Shown one piece after another: positions 59,401 through 64,000 of a stretch of 64,000 nt of DNA. Source of the DNA: Hydractinia symbiolongicarpus. Taxonomy: Eukaryota; Cnidaria; Hydrozoa; Anthoathecata; Hydractiniidae. Made by a program: the position numbers and the translations under genes. The DNA lies in the NCBI RefSeq assembly GCF_029227915.1, contig NC_079881.1:682001-746000 (forward strand). Reading direction: 5' to 3'. The notes beneath the pieces are model-generated. The model was not told the origin of the DNA and did not search any database. It saw only the letters and a list, made by a program, of their open reading frames with translations. Numbering within the stretch: position 1 is the first letter of the stretch; every line of letters begins with the position of its first letter.

Positions 59401-60881
59401 CCGGCAAACGAAATTCCGTGATTTCCCGTAAATCCCGGGCTTGGCCCGTATAGTCGAATGTATACAAAGAAAGTACCCTGTGAGTAAACTCATTTCCAAA
59501 ACGATTTTTTAAATTATCTTTTCACCACTAAAGTGCATGAGACTTGTGGCTTTGAAAAATGTTTTCATTTTAGATGAGACGCTGAATAAAAGGAGTTTAA
59601 TCGCCGGCAAACGAAAACCCGCCATTTCCCGTAAACCCCGGACTCGGCCCGTATAGTCAAAAGTATACAAAGAAAGTACCCAGGGAGTAAACTCATTTCC
59701 CGAACGATTTTTTAAATTATTATTTCACCACTAAAGCCCATGAGACTTGTAGTTTTCAAAAATGTTTTCATTTTTGATGAGACGCTGAATAAATGAAGTT
59801 TAATCGCCGGCAAACGAAAACCCGCGATTTCCCGTAAATCCCGGATTCGGCCCGTATAGTCAAAAGTATACAAATAAGGTACCCAGGGAGTAAACTCATT
59901 TCCCGAACGATTTTTTAAATTATTATTTCACCACTAAAGCCCACGAGACTTGTAGTTTTTAAAAATGTTTTCATTTTTGATGAGACGCTGAATAAAAGAA
60001 GTTTAATCGCCGGCAAACGAAAACCCGCGATTTCCCGTAAATCCCGGACTCGGCCCGTATAGTCAAAAGTATACAAAGAAGGTAACCAGGGAGTAAACTC
60101 ATTTCCCGAACGATTTTTTAAATTATTTTTTCACCACTAAAACGCATGACACTTGTAGTTTTCAAAAATGTTTTCATTTTTGATGAGACGCTTAATGAAA
60201 GTGGTTTAATCGCCGGCAAACGAAAACCCGCCATTTCCCGTAAATCCAGGGCTTGGCTTGTATAGTCGAATGTATACAAAGAAAGTACCCTGTGAGTAAA
60301 CTCATTTCCAAAACCATTTTTTAAATTATCTTTTCACCACTAAAACGCATGAGACTTGTAGTTTTCAAAAATGTTTTCATTTTTGATGAGATGCTGAATA
60401 AAAGAAGTTTAATCGCCGGCAAACGAAAACCCGCCATTTCCCGTAAACCCCGGACTCGGCCCGTATAGTCAAAAGTATACAAAGAAAGTACCCAGGGAGT
60501 AAACTCTTCTCCCAAGCGATTTTTTAAAATATCTTTTCACCACTAAAACGCATGAGACTTGTAGTTTACAAAAATGTTTTCATTTTTGATGAGACGCTGA
60601 ATAAAAGAAGTTTAATCGCCGGCAAACGAAAACCTGCGATTTCCCGTAAATCCTGGACTCGGCCCGTATAGTCAAAAGTATACAAAGAAAGTACCCAGGG
60701 AGTAAACTCATTTCCCGAACGATTTTTTAAATTATTATTTAACCACTAAAGCCCATGAGACTTGCCGTTTTTAAAAATGTTTTCACTTTTGATGACACGC
60801 TGAATAAAAGAAGTTTAATCGCCGGCACACGAAAACCCGCGACTTCCCGTAAATCTCCAACTCGGCCCGTATAGTCAAAAA
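56426..60881 (-). repeat. Mosaic satellite block, right arm, with two extra monomers
   Basis: Mirror of 3179-7230 at sum 64060, with 404 additional bases at its inner edge (about 56415-56820). The extra units are a B monomer with CACGATTAATGAAAG and an A monomer with GAAGTTTAATCG. The left arm has a fused unit at 7231-7243 in their place. Confidence 0.86.
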
Positions 60882-63800
60882 TATACAAAGAAAGTACCCT
60901 GTGAGTAAACTCATTTCCAAAACGATTTTTTAAATTATCTTTTCACCACTAAAGCGCATGAGACTTGTAGTTTTTAGAAATGTTTTCATTTTTGATGAGA
61001 CGCCTAATGAAAGTGGTTTAATCGCCGGCAAACGAAAATTCGCGACTTCCCGTAAATCCCGGACTCGACCCGTATAGTCAAAAGTATACAAAGAAAGTAC
61101 CCTGTGAGTAAACTCATTTCCAAAACGATTTTTTAAATTATCTTTTCACCACTAAAGCGCATGAGACTTGTAGTTTTCAAAAATGTTTTCATTTTTGATG
61201 AGACGCTGAATAAAAGGAGTTTAATCGCCGGCAAACGAAAACCCGCCATTTCCCGTAAACCCCGGACTCGGCCCGTATAGTCAAAAGTATACAAAGAAAG
61301 TACCCAGGGAGTAAACTCATTTCCCGAACGATTTTTTAAATTATTATTTCACCACTAAAGCCCATGAGACTTGTAGTTTTCAAAAATGTTTTCATTTTTG
61401 ATGAGACGCTGAATAAATGAAGTTTAATCGCCGGCAAACGAAAACCTGCGATTTCCTGTAAATCCCGGATTCGGCCCGTATAGTCAAAAGTATACAAAGA
61501 AAGTACCCAGGTATTAAACTCATTTCCCGAACGATTTTTTAATTTTTTTTTTTTTTTACCACTAAAATGCATGAGACTTGTAGTTTTCAGAAATGTTTTC
61601 ATTTTTGATGAGACGCTGTATAAAAGGAGTTTAATCGCCGGCAAACGAAAACCCGCCATTTCCCGTAAACCCCGGACTCGGTCCGTATAGTCAAAAGTAT
61701 ACAAAGAAAGTACCCTGGGAGTAAACTCACTTCCCGAACGATTTTTTAAATTATTATTTCACCACTAAAACGCATGCGACTTGTACTTTTCAAAAATGTT
61801 TTCTTTTTTGATGAGACGCTGAATAAAAGAAGTTTAATCGCCGGCAAACGAAAACCCGCGACTTCCCGTAAATCCCGGACTCGGCCCGTATAGTCAAAAG
61901 TATACAAAGAAAGTACCCAGGGAGTAAACTCATTTCCCGAACGATTTTTTAAATTATTTTTTCATCACTAAACGCATGAGACTTGTAGTTTTCAGAAATG
62001 TTTTCATTTTTGATGACACGGTTAATGAAAGTGGTTTAATCGCTGGCAAACGAAACCCGCGATTTCCCGTACATCCCGGGCTTGGCCCGTATAGTCGAAT
62101 GTATTCAAAGAAAGTACCCAGGAAGTAAACTCATTTCCGAACGATTTTTTAAATTATTATTTAACCACTAAAGCCCATGAGACTTGTAGTTTTTAAAAAT
62201 GTTTTCATTTTTGATGAGACGCTGAATAAAAGAAGTTTAATCGCCGGCAAACGAAAACCCGCGACTTCCCGTAAATCTCCAACTCGGCCCGTATAGTCAA
62301 AAATATACAAAGAAAGTACCCAGGGAGTAAACCCATTTCCCGAACGATTTTTTAAACTATTTTTTCACCACTAAAACGCATGAGACTTGTAGTTTTCAGA
62401 AATGTTTTCATTTTTGATGAGACGCTTAGTGAAAGTGGTTTAATTGCCGGCAAACGAAATTCCGCGATTTCCCGTAAATCCCGGGCTTGGCCCGTATAGT
62501 CGAATGTATACAAAGAAAGTACCCTGTGAGTAAACTCATTTCCAAAACAATTTTTTAAATTATCTTTTCACCACTAAAGCGCATGAGAGTTGTAGTTTTC
62601 AAAAATGTTTTCATTTTTGATGAGACGCTGAATAAAAGGAGTTTAATCGCCAGCAAACGAAAACCCGCGATTTCCCGTAAACCCCGGACTCGGCCCGTAT
62701 AGTCAAAAGTATACAAAGAAAGTACCCAGGGAGTAAACTCATTTCCCGAACGATTTTTTAAATCATTATTTCACCACTAAAGCCCATGAAACTTGTAGTT
62801 TTCAAAAATGTTTTCATTTTTGATGAGACGCTGAATAAATGAAGTTTAATCGCCGGCAAACGAAAACCCGCGATTTCCCGTAAATCCCGGATTCGGCCCG
62901 TATAGTCAAAAGTATACAAAGAAAGTACCCAGGTATTAAACTCATTTCCCGAAAGATTTTTTAAATTTTTTTTTTTTTACCACTAAAACGCATGAGACTT
63001 GTAGTTTTCAGAAATGTTTTCAATTTTGATGAGACGCTTAGTGAAAGTGGTTTAATCGCCGGCAAACGAAATTCCGTGATTTCCCGTAAATCCCGGGCTT
63101 GGCCCGTATAGTCGAATGTATACAAAGAAAGTACCCTGTGAGTAAACTCATTTCCAAAACGATTTTTTAAATTATCTTTTCACCACTAAAGCGCATGAGA
63201 CTTGTAGTTTTTAGAAATGTTTTCATTTTTGATGAGACGCCTAATGAAAGTGGTTTGATCGCCGGCAAACGAAAATTCGCGACTTCCCGTAAATCCCGGA
63301 CTCGACCCGTATAGTCAAAAGTATACAAAGAAAGTACCCTGTGAGTAAACTCATTTCCAAAACGATTTTTTAAATTATCTTTTCACCACTAAAGCGCATG
63401 AGACTTGTAGTTTTCAAAAATGTTTTCATTTTTGATGAGACGCTGAATAAAAGGAGTTTAATCGCCGGCAAACGAAAACCCGCCATTTCCCGTAAACCCC
63501 GGACTCGGCCCGTATAGTCAAAAGTATACAAAGAAAGTACCCAGGGAGTAAACTCATTTCCCGAACGATTTTTTAAATTATTATTTCACCACTAAAGCCC
63601 ATGAGACTTGTAGTTTTCAAAAATGTTTTCATTTTTGATGAGACGCTGAATAAATGAAGTTTAATCGCCGGCAAACGAAAACCTGCGATTTCCTGTAAAT
63701 CCCGGATTCGGCCCGTATAGTCAAAAGTATACAAAGAAAGTACCCAGGTATTAAACTCATTTCCCGAACAATTTTTTAATTTTTTTTTTTTTTACCACTA

Positions 63801-64000
63801 AAATGCATGAGACTTGTAGTTTTCAGAAATGTTTTCATTTTTGATGAGACGCTGTATAAAAGGAGTTTAATCGCCGGCAAACGAAAACCCGCCATTTCCC
63901 GTAAACCCCGGACTCGGCCCGTATAGTCAAAAGTATACAAAGAAAGTACCCTGGGAGTAAACTCACTTCCCGAACGATTTTTTAAATTATTATTTCACCA
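60882..64000 (-). repeat. 11-monomer duplication, right arm (cut by window end)
   Basis: Mirror of 60-3178 at sum 64060. The three homopolymer tracts appear as T runs at 61543-61557 (15), 62966-62978 (13) and 63780-63793 (14). ACTCACTTCCCGAACG occurs at 61725 and 63961, the same 2236-bp offset as in the left arm. Confidence 0.9.

Larger units (their letters stand above)
1..64000. repeat. Satellite DNA array, 203-bp monomer, fills the whole window
   Basis: Every part of the window can be read as the same monomer. Using the anchor TTTAAAAAATCG as unit start, successive starts fall 201-203 bp apart, for example 16092, 16293, 16496, 16698, 16901 and 17104. A monomer runs: A-rich anchor, GAGTTTACTCCCTGGGTAC, TTGTATAC, CTATACGGGCCGAGTCC, CGTTTGCCGGCGATTAAAC, GCGTCTCATCAAAAATG, ACTACAAGTCTCATGCG, then TTTTAGTGGTGAAA. 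One monomer counted by hand is about 38% GC. No insertion of unrelated DNA is visible. Tandem organisation is seen directly; heterochromatic location and eukaryotic host are inferred from the array type. The family is not one I recognise. Confidence 0.98.
36588..64000 (-). repeat. Right arm of giant imperfect palindrome
   Basis: This is the reverse-complement partner of 60-35371. Compared with the left arm it lacks two 4253-bp units, carries one extra monomer near 41762-41964, and carries two extra monomers (404 bp) near 56415-56820. All length differences found are whole numbers of units. The arm continues past the window end, because position 64000 pairs with position 60. Confidence 0.93.
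36589..64000 (-). repeat. Right satellite array, inverted orientation
   Basis: About 135 head-to-tail monomers with the anchor now appearing as CGATTTTTTAAA on the top strand. The order of variant monomers is the reverse of the left array, so this is an inverted copy of the same segment and not an independent array of the family. It is shorter than the left array mainly because it holds one and not three copies of the long higher-order repeat. The right edge is set by the window. Confidence 0.97.

Noticed and set aside
1-64000. CRISPR array
   Set aside because: Units are about 203 bp and similar along their whole length, with no short constant repeat separated by unique spacers.

Overview
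The window contains no gene that I can support. It is satellite DNA from end to end: one tandem family with a monomer of about 203 bp (201-203 bp in most copies, up to 217 bp in rare ones), roughly 315 monomers by simple division. No unique sequence, transposon, rRNA, tRNA, telomere repeat or CRISPR array interrupts it. The setting is almost certainly a eukaryotic heterochromatic block (pericentromeric, subtelomeric or sex-chromosome-like). I do not recognise the family, so the host is left open. CpG is not depleted; one hand-counted monomer has 12 CpG against about 7 expected, which suits a genome with little methylation-driven CpG loss.

Layout: bases 1 to about 36,588 hold monomers in one orientation (called + here). 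At 36,588/36,589 the orientation flips, and 36,589-64,000 holds the same monomers reversed. The right array is not just the same family. It is a near-exact mirror of the left array, variant by variant, so the window is one giant imperfect palindrome whose outer ends lie beyond both window edges. Paired positions x and y satisfy x+y = 71,959 next to the centre, 72,162 further out, 63,656 beyond that, and 64,060 at the outer ends. Each change of the sum marks an insertion or deletion of a whole number of repeat units. The innermost 1,216 bp (35,372-36,587, six monomers) have no mirror partner and form the spacer or loop.

Within an arm, from outside to centre: an 11-monomer duplication (1-3,178); mosaic blocks (3,179-13,996); three tandem copies of a 21/23-monomer higher-order repeat of 4,253, 4,253 and 4,657 bp (13,997-27,159); a short irregular zone with an out-of-register monomer; a 6-monomer repeat (1,218 bp, about 28,131-30,566); a 5-monomer repeat (1,014 bp, about 31,550-33,998); then simple monomer duplications up to the turn. 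The right arm repeats this order in reverse but has only one copy of the long higher-order repeat. That accounts for 8,506 bp (2 x 4,253) of the length difference between the arms.

Two monomer classes, A and B, alternate in patterned order, and A/B hybrid monomers mark past exchanges. Short reading frames (up to 122 codons) occur at matching places in both arms; they are by-products of the repeat and not genes. The main caution is that a fold-back sequencing or assembly artefact could also give a palindrome in satellite DNA. The unit-sized differences between the arms argue against a plain copy error but do not exclude misassembly.
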